Part shown: positions 49,846 to 58,596 of the stretch, one piece after another
Position numbering within the stretch: position 1 is the first letter of the stretch
How the letters are laid out: the number at the start of each line of letters is the position of its first letter
NCBI RefSeq assembly: GCF_000349325.1
Contig: NC_020545.1
Location: 1-64,000 of the forward strand
DNA: 64,000 nucleotides
Source of the DNA: Streptomyces davaonensis JCM 4913
GTDB taxonomy: Bacteria > Actinomycetota > Actinomycetes > Streptomycetales > Streptomycetaceae
Reading direction: 5' to 3'
Notes under the pieces: model-generated
Told to the model about the DNA's origin: nothing
What the model saw: the letters and a program-made list of their open reading frames with translations, nothing else
Databases searched by the model: none
Made by a program: the position numbers and the translations under genes

Positions 49846-50396
49846 CCGAGCACGTGTACGTCATCGGCTCACCCGGCTCTCGCAATGTGAAGATCGGACG
49901 CAGCACAGCTCCCGAGAGGCGCCTCTGGACCATCCAGGTGGGGTCTCCAGTGCGTCTTGCGCTGTTGGCCACGTTCGAGGGCGGGCAGGTTCTGGAAGAG
50001 GCGTTGCACTGCTACTTCAGCGCCTACCGGAAGCACGGTGAGTGGTTCGAGCTGGGTACCGACCCGGTAGAAGAAGTACACGCAGCAGTGGCTCTTGGTG
50101 TCGGTCGCCTCCGTTCCAGCCGCCCTGCCGCCTCCTTCACAGCGCATTTCGGCGGCGCGCGCTGGGACGATCGGTTCCCTCGGCGCATCACCACTGTTCT
50201 CGCGGCGCACGGGATCACCCTGGATTCGCCTGGCTCCAGCGAGGACGTGCTCCATCAGTGCAAAGCCAGTAGCGGCTGTGTCGATTGCCGCACCGGGCGT
50301 TCCGTCTACCTAGCCGACCCCGACTTCGTCGTGCATGCGACGAGCTGGGAAGGTCGCCTCTGGGCTGAGCGTTTCCCGGAGGTACAGACGGCATGA
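49842..50396 (+). CDS. T5orf172/GIY-YIG-like protein
   Basis: 184 aa. The N-terminal 75 residues match the T5orf172 variant of GIY-YIG nucleases: HVYVIGSP, then NVKIGRSTAPERRLWTIQVG, then EEALHCYFSAYRKHGEWFEL. R-x-E-H-like residues are present, but activity cannot be judged. The C-terminal half has a CKASSGCVDC knuckle. Third gene of a tightly coupled operon; ends 7 bp from a convergent gene. Confidence 0.7.
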   Translation: MTEHVYVIGSPGSRNVKIGRSTAPERRLWTIQVGSPVRLALLATFEGGQVLEEALHCYFSAYRKHGEWFELGTDPVEEVHAAVALGVGRLRSSRPAASFTAHFGGARWDDRFPRRITTVLAAHGITLDSPGSSEDVLHQCKASSGCVDCRTGRSVYLADPDFVVHATSWEGRLWAERFPEVQTA

Positions 50397-50403
50397 GCGC
50401 GTG

Positions 50404-51243
50404 CTACGGGCGGGCGAGTTGGTCCAGGGCGTCGGTGAGCGTGAGCTCGCTGTCGTCCTTGGCGTCGTTCCACCGGGCCAGCGTGGACGCGGCCGCGCGC
50501 AGCATCTCCGGCGGAAGGCCGGCGGCCGCGAGGGTGTCGGCGGCTTCCTCCAGCTCCGGGCCCCAGCGCCAGGCTCGCGCGGCGGTCTTGGCAATGTACT
50601 GCGGCTCGGAGAGGTACGAGTCGGCGCGCCGGGAAGCGACCTCGATGAGCTCCTGGTCGACGCCGTGCTCGCGCGCCATCCCGACCGCGAGCGCCACCAG
50701 CACCCGCGACGTCTTCTGGAAGCTGGCGTACGCCAGCTTCAGCGCCGATGCCTTCCCGATTCCCGTGCCTAGTACTGCCGTGCGGACGGCAGTACCTGTG
50801 AACAGCGTCTCGATGCGAGCGGTCGCGTTACCCGGGCCGGACAGGTACAAGGTTGGCGCCTTGCCACCGACCGGCGGGGAGCCGACGACGCCGCCGTCCA
50901 CGACGGTCGCGTCCGGTGCGAGCAGCGCGGCGATCCGCTGCGCCCGCGCAGGGTTGATGGCGTTCGCGTCCACATACACCCCGGTAAAGCGGTGCCTGGC
51001 GACGTCGTGGGCCAGGTCCTCGGCGGCGGCTGGCGGGCAGAGGCTGATGACGATGTCGCTGCGGTCCAGCAACTCCGCCAGCGTGGCCACGCGCGTCAGG
51101 CCGAACTGCGCGGCACGCTCCGCGGACGCAGTGCTACGCCCGGCTTCGCACCACAGGACCTCGGCCGCGTTGGCCGAGGCGCAGGCAGCGACGGCGGCAC
51201 CCATGGTGCCCGGGTGCAGGATGCCGACGGTCGGCTGGTCCAC
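50404..51243 (-). CDS. NAD(P)-dependent beta-hydroxyacid-dehydrogenase-like protein
   Basis: 279 aa. An N-terminal Rossmann motif VGILHPGTMGAAVA (6PGDH-like GxxxPGxMG), then VISLCPPAAAEDLA, VYVDANAINPA and VVDGGVVGSPP in the usual order. The C-terminal helical domain contains ALKLAYASFQKTSRVLVALA, as in the DUF1932 subgroup, with lysine in the expected catalytic region. GTG start with GGAGT upstream. Lies 4 bp after a HAD gene and is likely co-transcribed. Substrate unknown. Confidence 0.85.
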   Translation of the reverse strand: MDQPTVGILHPGTMGAAVAACASANAAEVLWCEAGRSTASAERAAQFGLTRVATLAELLDRSDIVISLCPPAAAEDLAHDVARHRFTGVYVDANAINPARAQRIAALLAPDATVVDGGVVGSPPVGGKAPTLYLSGPGNATARIETLFTGTAVRTAVLGTGIGKASALKLAYASFQKTSRVLVALAVGMAREHGVDQELIEVASRRADSYLSEPQYIAKTAARAWRWGPELEEAADTLAAAGLPPEMLRAAASTLARWNDAKDDSELTLTDALDQLARP

Positions 51244-51247
51244 GGTG

Positions 51248-51895
51248 CTACTCCGTCTCGTTGATCAGGATGGCGATGGCGTCGGTGACGTCGTCGACGA
51301 TGTGGTGCGCGGTGGGAGGGCCGTCAGGCCAGGGTCGGCCGCGCAGCCAGATGGTGTGCAGTCCGGCTTGGTGGCCGCCGCCGATGTCCCCGGCCGGGTT
51401 GTCGCCGACCATCCAGCCGCCGTCCGTGAGGCTGGCGCCGCAACGGGAGGCCACGAGTTCGAAGAGGGCAAGGTCCGGTTTGCGGATCTCCAGGTCGCCC
51501 GATACGGCGACGCCGTCGACCAGGTCGGCGAGGCCGGTCGCGGCGAGTTTGGCGCGCTGGATGTCGGAGGCGCCGTTGGTGGCGATGCCGATCGTCCATG
51601 CTGCGGCCCGGAGTTCGGCCAGTCCCTCGAGGACTTCGGGGCGGCACGTGACGGCGGCCGCCATCATGCCGACGTACTCCTGCCACAGATCCGCAGCGGG
51701 CTCGGTCAAGTTGAAGACGGCGCGCAGCTGGGCGAAGTCGCTGGCATTCGCCCGTTCGGCGAGCTGGGTGCGAAGCCATTGTTCGACCGGGAGGCCGAAG
51801 CCGTGGGCTCGGCACAGGTCGGTCACGGCGTTGCCGAGGGCGGCCTGCCGGTCGACCAGCGTGCCGTCCAGATCGAAGAGGGCGAGTCGCTGCAC
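51248..51895 (-). CDS. HAD-family hydrolase
   Basis: 215 aa. Motif I FDLDGTLVD (D8, D10), motif II IGIATNGAS, motif III RKPDLALF, motif IV MVGDNPAGDIGGG: a complete HAD-IA phosphatase close to the haloacid dehalogenase/phosphoglycolate phosphatase group. Starts at GTG 51895. First gene of the two-gene leftward unit with the dehydrogenase. Confidence 0.85.
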   Translation of the reverse strand: MQRLALFDLDGTLVDRQAALGNAVTDLCRAHGFGLPVEQWLRTQLAERANASDFAQLRAVFNLTEPAADLWQEYVGMMAAAVTCRPEVLEGLAELRAAAWTIGIATNGASDIQRAKLAATGLADLVDGVAVSGDLEIRKPDLALFELVASRCGASLTDGGWMVGDNPAGDIGGGHQAGLHTIWLRGRPWPDGPPTAHHIVDDVTDAIAILINETE

Positions 51896-52247
51896 GTCAG
51901 CGAGCCTATCGGCGGTGCCGCGTGGTCTGGTTCAGCGCCCATTCTCCGGACGGCTGGGGGCTGCTGCGGCCCGTGGGGCGGGCGCCGCATGCAGGTTGTA
52001 TCCCGCGTGGCGGTATTCGCGGGGGTGTCCGGGCAAATCTTCTTGGCTTGCGGGCTGATCCTTGTTCGGATCAGGAGCACTGGCCCCGTGAGTGGTGCAG
52101 TTGGTCCTGGTGAGGGGCGAATTCAGCAGGGAGGTATCAGGTCGTGACGGGACGTCAGTGGCCGTGTCGCTTTGCGACACGTGTGCCCCAGGACGGCGCG
52201 GGGTTCGGCGGGAGCGATACAGTGGCCCCCAGCGTTGATCAAAAAGA

Positions 52248-52289
52248 GTGGCCCCGTCGACCGGCCTTGAGCAAGCCGGGAGGGGCCAC
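52248..52289 (-). terminator. orphan minus-strand terminator
   Basis: GTGGCCCC / GGGGCCAC with internal CCGGC/GCCGG pairing. Read on the minus strand it is followed by TCTTTTTGATC, the only clear T-run terminator noted in this window. No minus-strand gene precedes it. Confidence 0.55.
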
Positions 52290-53065
52290 GTGGCCGACGG
52301 ACCTTGTAGCAGGGGTCCGAAGGCCTGCCGAGCACCCTTTTCGCGAGAAGGAAGGTGCCGACGTGATCAGGGTACCCGTACCCGTCACCCGACACACCGC
52401 ACCCCGCCGTGGGCCCAGCAACCGTGGCCGTTGCTGGTCCTTCGACGGGGTGTTCGTGCTGTCCGCGCGCACCCCGGTTCGCCCCTCTGGTGAGGGGGTC
52501 GGGATGACGTAGGTCTCTGGGGGCGGCGCCTGCTGTGCAGGACTTCTGACCGCCCCGGGCCTGGCTCCCGGTGATTGCCCGTCACCAGTTCCAGCGCCCA
52601 TCTGCTCTCCGTGAGGTTTGCCCGCCTCGTGGAGGAGCTGCCCGCCCCGGTTGCCGCCGGCTGCGAGCGGTTCGAAATCGGTTCTCCACAGAACCCGAAG
52701 CGCCCCGAGGGGGCTTCGTTGTACCTGCTTCATAGAAGGAGGACGTCGTCATTCTGCACGACGCTTTGGTCTTTGGCCAGCCCAGCTATGCCCGTTTCAT
52801 GCCGGTTAGTCGGTGTGTGATGTCGCGCATTGAGGCATTTAGCAGCCCGATTCGCCCCCTATGTCCCGCTATTGGCGCTGCTCCGCACCCGCACGGCGGG
52901 GCCCCGGCGACGTACCCCGGCCGCCGTCAGGCAGCCGGTACGAACGACGACATCCACGGCCGCGGGACCCTGGGTCGGAGGCGCGCCGTCCCGGATGGCG
53001 GGAGCCATTTCAAGAGTCTTGCTCGCCGGGCGGGAGCGCTGGGGCTGCTCGGGGTTGGACCCGCT

Positions 53066-53074
53066 CTGTCCACA
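53066..53074 (+). promoter_or_regulatory. DnaA-box-like site before rep
   Basis: CTGTCCACA, one mismatch from the Streptomyces box TTGTCCACA, 60 bp upstream of the rep-like start. Confidence 0.35.
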
Positions 53075-53133
53075 GGTGATCTGGCCCAGGGTCGTCTGAT
53101 GGGTCATGCTGCGCGTTCTTTTCGGGTGGGCCA

Positions 53134-54891
53134 GTGAGCGCGGACGCGGCGTCGATCGCTGCCGTGGACAAGAGGGCGCCGGTTCGGCGGCAGCAGGTGC
53201 GGGTGCCGATGCGTCTGGTGTCGTCGGCGGCGTACTCCGATGTCGCGTTGTCGGTGTACGTGAAGGTGAAGGCGCTCGGGCTGCGTCCGGAGGGGTGCCA
53301 GGCGAAGTCGTCGACGATCGCCTCGTATCTGGGGATGTCGCCGGCGTCGGTGGAGCGCGGGATGACGCAGCTGCGCCGTCCGGGGCCGGACGGTGTGGTG
53401 GAGCTGGTCTCGGATCGTCGGACGCTGCCGGGCGGCACGGGCACGTCGGCGTTGCGGACGGTGCGAACGATGACCCGTAGGGAGGCGTTCGTGTGGCTGC
53501 CGGTGGCGGCCGCGGAAGACCTCACGCCCCGGCAGCTGCGCGCGTACGCGCTGATCGCCTTCGCGCAGGCGCGGGGGATCGCGCTGACGGAGGCGGAGCT
53601 GGCGGCCGGCCTGCGGCACCACTCAGGCCGGAAGGCAGGTCAACCGATCTCGGTGACGGCGGCGTCGGCGGTCGTGGACGAGGTGGAGGCGACGCGCTGG
53701 ATGACGGTGCAGCGGCGTGCGGGGGCGCAGGGGCGTCACCAGTACATCGCGCACGACATCGCTCCCGAGGCCCGTCCGGACGGTGGCTGCGTGGCAATCG
53801 CCGTGGATGCTGAGGCGGCTGGGACCAGTGGTTCGCAGGAGTGGGCTAGTTCCCAAGTTGGTGAGGGATCCGGTTCGCCGGTTGGTGAGGGATCCCTCGC
53901 GAATAAGGAATCACCTAGGACTGACTCACCGAATGACGAGCGCGCGTTCCTCTCACCCGCCGTAGGCGAGGTACCGGTAGTTGAGGGCGCCAGGGCTGTG
54001 GAAAACCCGGCTTACGCTGCTGCGCGTACGGAAGCCGACGCTGGTCTCGCGCTTCGCGCGGGTGGAAACAACCAGCCCTCCCCCTCGAAGCCGGAAACCG
54101 AAAAGCGCAGCAGCAGGGGCGGGGGGTCCCCGCGGGCGTCGTACGACGGACCGCAGTTGGCCATGCGCCCGCACATCTACGCCGTGCTGGAGCCGGTGCA
54201 CCTGCTGCTGGAGCGTGTGCACAGCGACTTCGTCGTCCGGCAGATCGCTCGTGAGGTGGGCCGCCAGCTGCGCGAGGGCACCGACGCCGACCGCCTGCAC
54301 CACCGGCTGACCGCCCGGTTCGCCAAGGTGATGCTCTCGAAGATCCGGGACCCGGGCCGGTGGCTGCTCGGGGTGGCCCTGCCGCGCTGGGGCTGCGGCT
54401 ACCAGGACTGCGAGGCCGGTGTTCTGTGGTCGACCGGCAAGGACTGCGAGGTGTGCGCCGAGATCGTCCAGGACAAGGCTGCTGCCCGGAGGCGCGCCCA
54501 GCGTATCGAGCAGGGCCTGTGCCTCGAGCACGGCACCCGTCCCGGCTCGGCCGGACGCTGCGCCGACTGCGTGCTGGACGACGCGATGCGCAACCCTGCA
54601 CCGGTCCCGGCGCCACGCGAGCCGGAGGGTCCGCCGCGCGGTTCCTGCGGGGACTGCGGCGCCCGGATCATCGTGGTCGGCCGAGCCCTCGAGGACGGCC
54701 TGTGCAAGCTCTGCCGCGAGGAGGCCGCTGCGCTGGGCGCCGCCGTCGTGGCCACGCCCGCCGCCGCACCGGCCGGGCAAGAGACCTGCTCGGACCGGGA
54801 CGGGACCGCGCCGTGCGGCCGCAAGGCCCTGCCGTCCCGGAGCGTCTGCGGTGTCCACCGCGTCCAGGAACTGGCCGGGGAGGTGGCGTGA
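53134..54891 (+). CDS. helix-turn-helix Rep-like plasmid replication protein
   Basis: 585 aa. Two winged-helix units in the first 220 residues: SSTIASYLGMSPASVERGMT, then LTEAELAAGLRHHS and AASAVVDEVEATRWM. A variable Ser/Pro-rich linker (about 225-335) follows, then a helical domain (AVLEPVHLLLERVHSDFVVR) and a Cys-rich C-terminus with paired CxxC motifs (CEVC, CADC, CGDC, CKLC). Streptomyces linear-plasmid Rep proteins are large DNA-binding proteins with the origin iterons inside their own gene; the 53857-53957 repeats lie in the linker region. The stop overlaps the DciA-like start (TGATG). Identification as initiator is inference from architecture and partner. Confidence 0.65.
   Translation: MSADAASIAAVDKRAPVRRQQVRVPMRLVSSAAYSDVALSVYVKVKALGLRPEGCQAKSSTIASYLGMSPASVERGMTQLRRPGPDGVVELVSDRRTLPGGTGTSALRTVRTMTRREAFVWLPVAAAEDLTPRQLRAYALIAFAQARGIALTEAELAAGLRHHSGRKAGQPISVTAASAVVDEVEATRWMTVQRRAGAQGRHQYIAHDIAPEARPDGGCVAIAVDAEAAGTSGSQEWASSQVGEGSGSPVGEGSLANKESPRTDSPNDERAFLSPAVGEVPVVEGARAVENPAYAAARTEADAGLALRAGGNNQPSPSKPETEKRSSRGGGSPRASYDGPQLAMRPHIYAVLEPVHLLLERVHSDFVVRQIAREVGRQLREGTDADRLHHRLTARFAKVMLSKIRDPGRWLLGVALPRWGCGYQDCEAGVLWSTGKDCEVCAEIVQDKAAARRRAQRIEQGLCLEHGTRPGSAGRCADCVLDDAMRNPAPVPAPREPEGPPRGSCGDCGARIIVVGRALEDGLCKLCREEAAALGAAVVATPAAAPAGQETCSDRDGTAPCGRKALPSRSVCGVHRVQELAGEVA
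53857..53957. repeat. candidate iterons inside rep-like gene
   Basis: GTTGGTGAGGGATCC twice (53857-53871 and 53881-53895, 24 bp apart); GAGGGATCCCTC (perfect palindrome) at 53887-53898; inverted CTCACC at 53925-53930 and 53952-53957. The local sequence is less GC-rich than the flanks and encodes only the variable linker. Confidence 0.5.
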
Positions 54892-55721
54892 TGACCGAGA
54901 ACCCACAGCTCAGTGGCATCGACCTGGCCCGGGTCGCCCTGCGCGCTGCCAAGGCGGCGGCACAGAAGAACGGCGGCGGCCGCACGGTGCAGTCGAAGCC
55001 GCGTACGACTCGGGTGGTCCGGCGCGGTGGGCGAGAGCCGATGGGGCTCGGTGCCGCGATCGTTGCGCTGGTGACCGAGCGGGCCTGGGAGCTCCCGGCC
55101 GCCGGTGCGACGCTGCGGGAGCGGTGGGCGGCCATCGCCCCCGAGCTCGCCGGGCACGTCGCGGCCGTCGGGTATGACGCCGACTCGGGCCGGCTCACCG
55201 TGTGCCCGGAGTCGGCGGCCTGGGCGACGAAACTGCGCCTGGAGCAGGCCCGGGTCATGGAGGCAGTCAATGAGTCGGCCGGCCGCACCGTGGTGCGCGC
55301 CCTGCGGATCCTCGCGCCTGGCTCGGTGTCCGCGCCTGACCTGGACGATGCCGCCCTGCAGCCAGCGACCGCGCCGCTGGTGCCAACGAAGACCAGAGAG
55401 AACGCGTGTGAGGGCTACCGTCGCGCGCTCGCCGCGCACCAGTCCGCCGCGCACCCGAGCCGGGGCGACCCGTACATCGCGGAAGCGGTGGAGCGGCAGA
55501 CGAAGGCGATGCACGAGTTCCGCGCCCGTGCGTTCCCCGAGCCGGAGTCAGCACCGGACGGTGAGCCGGCCCAGATCGCGGCGGCCCGTGTTCAGCGCCG
55601 CCGTGAGTCCGAGGCCACCCGTGCCCTGGCGCTGCGCCGGGCCCGGGCGGAACGTGCCGCCCGACAGGATGGCACGCCGGCCGCTGCTGCCGAGCCTGCC
55701 CCGATGCGTACAACGGCGTGA
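54891..55721 (+). CDS. DciA-like (DUF721) replicative-helicase loader
   Basis: 276 aa. Residues 8-28 (IDLARVALRAAKAAAQKNGG) and the core at about 50-145 (ATLRERWAAIAPELAGHVAA, GRLTVCPESAAWATKLRLEQ, RALRILAPG) follow DUF721/DciA proteins, which help load DnaB helicase. The C-terminus is a basic helical tail (RVQRRRESEATRALALRRAR). Host copies sit between recF and gyrB; here it is one base from a rep-like gene. That suggests the plasmid brings its own loader or recruits host DnaB through Rep. Confidence 0.8.
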   Translation: MTENPQLSGIDLARVALRAAKAAAQKNGGGRTVQSKPRTTRVVRRGGREPMGLGAAIVALVTERAWELPAAGATLRERWAAIAPELAGHVAAVGYDADSGRLTVCPESAAWATKLRLEQARVMEAVNESAGRTVVRALRILAPGSVSAPDLDDAALQPATAPLVPTKTRENACEGYRRALAAHQSAAHPSRGDPYIAEAVERQTKAMHEFRARAFPEPESAPDGEPAQIAAARVQRRRESEATRALALRRARAERAARQDGTPAAAAEPAPMRTTA

Positions 55722-55790
55722 GCACGGTGATGCTCTGTCAGGTCAACAGCATGGGTGGCACGATGAGTTGGGACGAAGGGCGGGGGTTTC

Positions 55791-57503
55791 GTGCGGGGTG
55801 ACAGGCGGCAGATCCAGACGGCGGTCTTGGGCGGCGCGGACTCGGAGGAACCGCTGATACTGCCGCTGGAGGCGATCGAGCTGGACGCCTTCCGCCGCCG
55901 GCACGAGTACGACACGTTCTGGTGCGGGCTGCTGCTCGGAGGCTGTGGCATGCAGCTGACCACCAAGCTGTACACCGACCGGGTCTGTCACTTCGCCCAC
56001 CACCCGGGCCCCGACGGCCACCCATATCTGTGCGGCCGCCGTGCCCGCGGGGTCAGCAGCGCCGACCACCTGTACGTGAAGTCGGCTGCCGCCGCCTGGC
56101 TCCGCAGCCGGGGCGCGGAGGCCGACGTCGAGTTCGTCCAGCCGGACGGGGCGCCGATCGGCTCGGTCGTGGACATCCAGATCCCCCGCGGTGGACTGCG
56201 CGTGCACTTGGACCAGGCGGTGCCACCCGCGTGGGACCAGGACGGCCGTGAGCCGGTGCTCGGGGTGTCGGTGCCGGTGGATCGGGACACGCTGATCGAC
56301 CGCTGGTACGTCCACCGCATCCGGCTGGACAGCGACGGCACCACCCGCACGGTCCGCATCGGCACCGAGGCGTTCGCCCGGGAAACCGAGTGGTTCGCGC
56401 TGGACGACTGCGAGATGACGGAGCGCGGTCTGTTGACGCCGGCGGTGGAGCAGATAGTGCGCTCCCGCAGCACACGCCCCGTCACCCAGTGGGGCGTGGC
56501 CAAGACAAGGAAGGCCCCGGACGCCCGCGCGCGAGCACAGGTGCTGCTGCGCAAGCTGGCCGACGCCATGAGGGTGGAATCCGTCCTCACGGTCACCCAG
56601 GTGCGCCGCGACATCGCCGATCTGACCGGCGTTCAGGGAGAGCTCCAGGACCAGTTGGCGGCCGCCGCCGCGGACGCGGAACGCTGGCTGGAGGACCAGA
56701 CCCAGGTGAGGCACGCGCTCTTCTCCCGCCTGGAGGACGCCCTCGCTGCGAGGGACACCGTGCAGGTCCGCCGCCTGCTGGCGCGCGTCAACGCGACCGC
56801 AAGCCACGACCGCACCGCCAACGAGATCACCCTTGTCGACGTGGCGGCCGGGTACCTCGCGGAGCAACAGCACGCCTACGCGGAGCAGTTGCAGGCCAGG
56901 GCGGCGGCCAGGCTGGCCGAACAGCAGGACGCCCGGGCGCGGCGGGCAGCCGACCGGGTGCGGACGCTGCTGGCGACGCTGCACCGCCGCGGGGACACCG
57001 GGTCCCCGAAGGTGATGCGCAAACTGGTGCGAGAGCTCCTGCACGCAGCATCCGATGCTGGCGACCGCGTCGACGCTGATCAGCAGGAGCAGATCGACGT
57101 CTGGAAGACGCGCGCTGGCATCGGCTGGCCGCTGGCGCAGGCCGCCCGCCCCGCCCCTGCACTGGGGGTGCCGCAGGCGGTGCGGCACCAGCAGGTGGCC
57201 CGCCGGTACTGGATCAAGAAGAATTGCCCGCGCTGCGGAGCCGTGGTGGGCAAGAACTGTGTCACCAACGCCCGGACCGGTACAGGCGCCGTGTCGAAGA
57301 GCCCCCACTACGAGCGGATCGAGCCCATCCTGGCGGACCGCCAGGCCAAAGCGGACCGACGCTGGCGGGCACCAGGGGCGTACGACATCGCCTGCCCCGA
57401 CTGCGGAAAACCGCCCGGCGCACGCTGCACCTCACCGAGCGGCGGCGTACACCGATCGAGGGCCGAACGGGCGCAGAGGCAAGCCGGTGAGGAGTCGGCA
57501 TGA
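55791..57503 (+). CDS. CoiA-like protein with C-terminal zinc ribbons
   Basis: 570 aa. The N-terminus fits competence-protein-CoiA-like sequences in actinobacteria: FWCGLLLGGCGMQLTTKLYT, then VCHFAHHPGPDG, SSADHLYVK and an acidic strand segment (EADVEFVQPDG) as in PD-(D/E)XK-type nucleases. The centre is a long helical region. The C-terminus carries two zinc ribbons, CPRCG..VGKNC and CPDCGKPPGARC. It may process nucleic acids; the catalytic set is not certain. It follows the Rep/DciA pair by 69 bp. Confidence 0.7.
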   Translation: MRGDRRQIQTAVLGGADSEEPLILPLEAIELDAFRRRHEYDTFWCGLLLGGCGMQLTTKLYTDRVCHFAHHPGPDGHPYLCGRRARGVSSADHLYVKSAAAAWLRSRGAEADVEFVQPDGAPIGSVVDIQIPRGGLRVHLDQAVPPAWDQDGREPVLGVSVPVDRDTLIDRWYVHRIRLDSDGTTRTVRIGTEAFARETEWFALDDCEMTERGLLTPAVEQIVRSRSTRPVTQWGVAKTRKAPDARARAQVLLRKLADAMRVESVLTVTQVRRDIADLTGVQGELQDQLAAAAADAERWLEDQTQVRHALFSRLEDALAARDTVQVRRLLARVNATASHDRTANEITLVDVAAGYLAEQQHAYAEQLQARAAARLAEQQDARARRAADRVRTLLATLHRRGDTGSPKVMRKLVRELLHAASDAGDRVDADQQEQIDVWKTRAGIGWPLAQAARPAPALGVPQAVRHQQVARRYWIKKNCPRCGAVVGKNCVTNARTGTGAVSKSPHYERIEPILADRQAKADRRWRAPGAYDIACPDCGKPPGARCTSPSGGVHRSRAERAQRQAGEESA

Positions 57504-57530
57504 GCCACGGTGAGGACGCACAGGTCACTA

Positions 57531-57863
57531 GTGTCCTCGGATGACCAGCCGGCCCCGATCGAGACGGCCCGCGTCCAGCGTCGCCGTAAAGCCGAGGTCA
57601 CCCGCGCCCTCGTGATGCGGCGGGCGCGTGCCGAGCGAGCGGCCCGGCAGGACAGGCCTGTGGCGGGACAACTCGACAACACCCCTTCATGGGACGCTAT
57701 CCAAGTCACAAGGCTCCAGGTCAGAAGCCGTGTTGAGCCCGGCGTAGCAAGGCGAGTAGTACTTCAGTGCAGGTCGTGGGCATCGAATGCTGTGCGGAGA
57801 CGTTCGAATCGGCCTCCGGAGCGGTGCGTCGGTCTGGGTCATTGGACATGCTTCGATGCGTAG
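57531..57863 (+). pseudogene. remnant paralogue of DciA-like C-terminal tail
   Basis: A 110-codon frame whose first part (ARVQRRRKAEVTRALVMRRA ...) is alignable with the tail of the DciA-like gene at 55721 (ARVQRRRESEATRALALRRA), followed by unrelated sequence that overlaps the convergent gene at 57839. Either the broken remnant of a duplicated loader gene or a small basic protein. Confidence 0.5.
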
Positions 57864-58285
57864 TCGACGAAGGCTTCGATGGCCTCTTTGGCCGTCCCGT
57901 TCAGCCGATCCCGCGCTTCAGCATCCTGCTCGGCATTGTGTATGTCCCGCGTACGGTCCAGAGCTGCCCGCGCGAGGGTCACCAGGGAGTCGTCGTCGGT
58001 GACCAGCTTGAGGCGGTAGAACGCTTGGCGCGCGGTCGTCCGCAGACGGTGGCCCTCGTGGTATGCCCTCTTGTACGCCTCCTCGTCATTCCGCCGCTTG
58101 TGGAAGAAACGTTCGGCTTGGCCCCACCTGAAATCCTCAATCGCGGCCGCGAAGGCGGTGTACGCGGCGATCCGCTCATCGCGCAACGTCTGTTGCTTCG
58201 CCGCGAGTCGCTGAAACGGATAGGTGGCAACAGCGCCCAACAGCGTGCCTGCCACTGCCACAACGCTCGTCCATATCGGCTCCAT
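57839..58285 (-). CDS. membrane-anchored hypothetical protein
   Basis: 148 aa. An N-terminal membrane helix (WTSVVAVAGTLLGAVATYPF), then a charged helical domain (QQTLRDERIAAYTAFAAAIE, FFHKRRNDEEAYKRAYHEGH) and an acidic C-terminus. It shares architecture with the 25860 protein (TM helix then an R..R+..A.TA..A helix). Start ATG 58285. Function unknown; such short TM-plus-helical proteins recur in actinobacterial mobile elements. Confidence 0.6.
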   Translation of the reverse strand: MEPIWTSVVAVAGTLLGAVATYPFQRLAAKQQTLRDERIAAYTAFAAAIEDFRWGQAERFFHKRRNDEEAYKRAYHEGHRLRTTARQAFYRLKLVTDDDSLVTLARAALDRTRDIHNAEQDAEARDRLNGTAKEAIEAFVDYASKHVQ

Positions 58286-58356
58286 GGCCACATCCGAGCA
58301 CAGGCGCCGCTGTGCGTCGGGGATCTCAGCCTTTTCTTCACTCCAGGCCAAAACGT

Positions 58357-58596
58357 TCAGGCAAGCGTCCCCACCACCAGCGCGGCCGTCACCGTCACCA
58401 CCGCGACCGGCAGCATGACCGCGCGCAGCCAGTTCAACCGGCCAACAGGATCGAGACCTTCACCCGATGACGCAGGCCGCTGACCATCCTGCCGGGCAAG
58501 TCGTCTCCAACAGTCTTCACCAGCGTCGTCCAACCAGTAGGCACCCGTCAGCTGGGCGAACACCACATCGCTTCTGTCATCCCTCATCAGGCTCAT
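58357..58596 (-). CDS. small C-terminally anchored membrane protein
   Basis: 79 aa, soluble N-terminus with DDAGEDCWRRLARQDGQRP and one C-terminal hydrophobic helix (AVMLPVAVVTVTAALVVG). Resembles tail-anchored proteins. Adjacent to the 57839 gene, same strand. No family known. Confidence 0.5.
   Translation of the reverse strand: MSLMRDDRSDVVFAQLTGAYWLDDAGEDCWRRLARQDGQRPASSGEGLDPVGRLNWLRAVMLPVAVVTVTAALVVGTLA

Larger units (their letters stand above)
51896..53133. other. long intergenic region upstream of rep
   Basis: 1.24 kb without a believable gene; the open frames have shadow-type composition. It holds a minus-strand terminator-like hairpin (52248-52289), a GTGGCCCC repeat near 52224, an imperfect hairpin with GAAGC/GCTTC arms near 52696, and a DnaA-box-like CTGTCCACA 60 bp before the rep gene. 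Consistent with replication control sequence. Confidence 0.5.

Noticed and set aside
52660..52690. GGTTCGAAATC resembling a tRNA T-arm
   Set aside because: No T-stem pairing, anticodon arm or acceptor stem can be built around it.
52239..52733. 164-codon minus-strand frame upstream of rep
   Set aside because: Low-complexity, non-protein-like, and its end overlaps the terminator hairpin.
54001..54015. AAAACCCGG resembling a parS half site; similar half sites near 48744 and 61925
   Set aside because: Only one arm matches in each case; no palindrome.
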